From: Gammaproteobacteria bacterium
Lineage (GTDB): Bacteria; Pseudomonadota; Gammaproteobacteria; Ga0077536
NCBI GenBank assembly: GCA_003540955.1
Contig: DPMX01000007.1
Location: 9,404-16,613 of the forward strand
Length of the DNA: 7,210 bases
Direction: 5' to 3'
The position numbers and the translations under genes were made by a program. The notes below the pieces were generated by a model. That model did no database searches. It was not told the DNA's origin and saw only the letters and a program-made list of their open reading frames with translations. Below are positions 6,557 to 7,210 of this stretch, one piece after another (the stretch's first letter is position 1; the number at the start of each line of letters is the position of its first letter).

Positions 6557-6633
6557 CTCTAGAAAATCTTACGATCTTTTGATCCGACAAAATAAATTTT
6601 CGCATAACTGTTGGCCAACGATAAGACATTGCT
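6557..6633 (-). other. 77-base gap between the hydrolase and monooxygenase genes
   Basis: The gap is AT-rich and holds no gene. It contains a perfect ten-base palindrome GTTGGCCAAC at 6610-6619. No good minus-strand promoter pair is visible, so the monooxygenase is most simply read as co-transcribed with the hydrolase gene upstream of it. The ribosome binding site for the monooxygenase is poor (only AGAG at the complement of 6557-6560). Confidence 0.4.
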
Positions 6634-7210
6634 CTATGCCACCGAGAGTGATCCTTTGTGCATCGTACTGTCAAGCTTGATAAAGTCTCTGGCGCTCATC
6701 ACATGTGCGGTCGATATAGCCAGGATTCCAAGTGTTACGCGATGGACCTCTGCGGCAGGTATGGCGCCAAATCCAGCGTCCGGGTAATCGAAGGTCGCTG
6801 TCGCATCAGCAATGAAGGCGACACGGTAGCCGTTGAACATTGCATCGCGTGCGGTCGCATGACAACAATTTTCAGTCGTCACCCCGGTGATGGCCACGGT
6901 ATCGATGTCCGCACCGCGTAAAATCATGTCGAGGTCCGTGCCGAAAAACGCGCTGTAGCGATGTTTTGTTACGATTGTTTCATTGTCGACTGGTTTAAGC
7001 TCTTCCACAACGTTAGTTCCGCGTTGGCCACTTACTAAGCAAGCTCCTGCGCCTATCGAGGGCCAGATCTCGGCGAACATTCCGCGATCACAACCGTCAG
7101 TACGATGCGCATGCACGGTGTAGATTACCTTCATCCCGCTTTTTCGTGCATATGCTAACAATCGTTGGAGATTTGCGTATATCTCTCGGCCTGCCGGCGT
7201 TTCGAGTGCT
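6634..7210 (-). CDS. Isochorismatase-family cysteine hydrolase, 5' end beyond the window
   Basis: The frame is open from the right edge (7209) to the TAG at 6636-6634. Homology clearly continues upstream of any candidate start: the residues before the TTG at 7161 read ALETPAGREIYANLQRLLAYA, typical of the region preceding the second strand. The true start therefore lies outside. Visible family features, numbering the TTG codon as 1: GMKVIYTVHAHR (9-20); the catalytic lysine K66 in VTKHRYSAFFGTDLDMIL; and the nucleophile loop TGVTTENCCHATARDAMF (92-109). In that loop C99 (codon 6865-6867) aligns with the catalytic cysteine and is followed by a second cysteine, C100. The catalytic aspartate of the N-terminal strand is outside the window. 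Members hydrolyse amides, ureido compounds or vinyl ethers; this subgroup (DATATFDYPD, AAEVHRVTLG, STAHVM) is usually annotated only as cysteine hydrolase. It is the upstream neighbour of the Baeyer-Villiger-type gene on the same strand. Confidence 0.9.
   Translation of the reverse strand, partial: ALETPAGREIYANLQRLLAYARKSGMKVIYTVHAHRTDGCDRGMFAEIWPSIGAGACLVSGQRGTNVVEELKPVDNETIVTKHRYSAFFGTDLDMILRGADIDTVAITGVTTENCCHATARDAMFNGYRVAFIADATATFDYPDAGFGAIPAAEVHRVTLGILAISTAHVMSARDFIKLDSTMHKGSLSVA

Noticed and set aside
6658..6921. 87-codon plus-strand frame opposite the hydrolase gene
   Set aside because: It is antisense to the clear nucleophile loop of the isochorismatase-family protein.
7159..7161. 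TTG at 7161 as the start of the hydrolase
   Set aside because: Family-like sequence continues in frame upstream to the window edge, so the TTG is an internal leucine and the gene is cut by the window, not short.

Overview
This is a bacterial catabolic-type gene cluster with Shine-Dalgarno-led genes. It has moderate, roughly balanced base composition, and most genes have purine-rich ribosome binding sites 5-9 bases before the start. The protein families (DmdB-like acyl-CoA ligase, HCCA-isomerase-like DsbA-fold protein, GrdB-related oxidoreductase, luciferase-like monooxygenase, Baeyer-Villiger-type monooxygenase, isochorismatase-type hydrolase) occur together in Pseudomonadota that degrade aromatics, terpenoids or steroids. 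A gammaproteobacterium or alphaproteobacterium, perhaps aquatic, is my best guess; the sequence has no rRNA or marker gene to settle it.

Layout. Bases 1-429 (minus strand) hold the N-terminal part of a GrdB-related oxidoreductase that runs off the left edge. Bases 430-604 are a divergent control region with a conspicuous inverted repeat at 503-526. From 605 to 4541 four plus-strand genes lie close together (gaps of 34-55 bases): acyl-CoA ligase, 2-hydroxychromene-2-carboxylate-isomerase-like protein, cupin protein, and luciferase-like (LLM class) flavin-dependent oxidoreductase. After a 149-base gap comes a small DUF1330 protein (4691-4981), also on the plus strand and possibly with its own promoter. 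A convergent junction (4982-5080) separates these from two minus-strand genes. Read in transcription order, these are an isochorismatase-family cysteine hydrolase (7210-6634, its 5' end beyond the right edge) and a flavin-containing, Baeyer-Villiger-type monooxygenase (6556-5081).

How they may work together (inference). The Baeyer-Villiger-type enzyme would insert oxygen next to a ketone. The LLM oxidoreductase would carry out a second flavin-dependent oxidation or reduction. The isomerase-like and hydrolase-like proteins would rearrange or cleave intermediates. The ligase would load a resulting carboxylic acid onto CoA for beta-oxidation or a similar route. The cupin and DUF1330 proteins have no assignable step. 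No regulator, transporter, mobile element, tRNA, rRNA or CRISPR array is visible. The substrate cannot be read from the sequence, and I do not recognise this exact gene combination as a characterised pathway.
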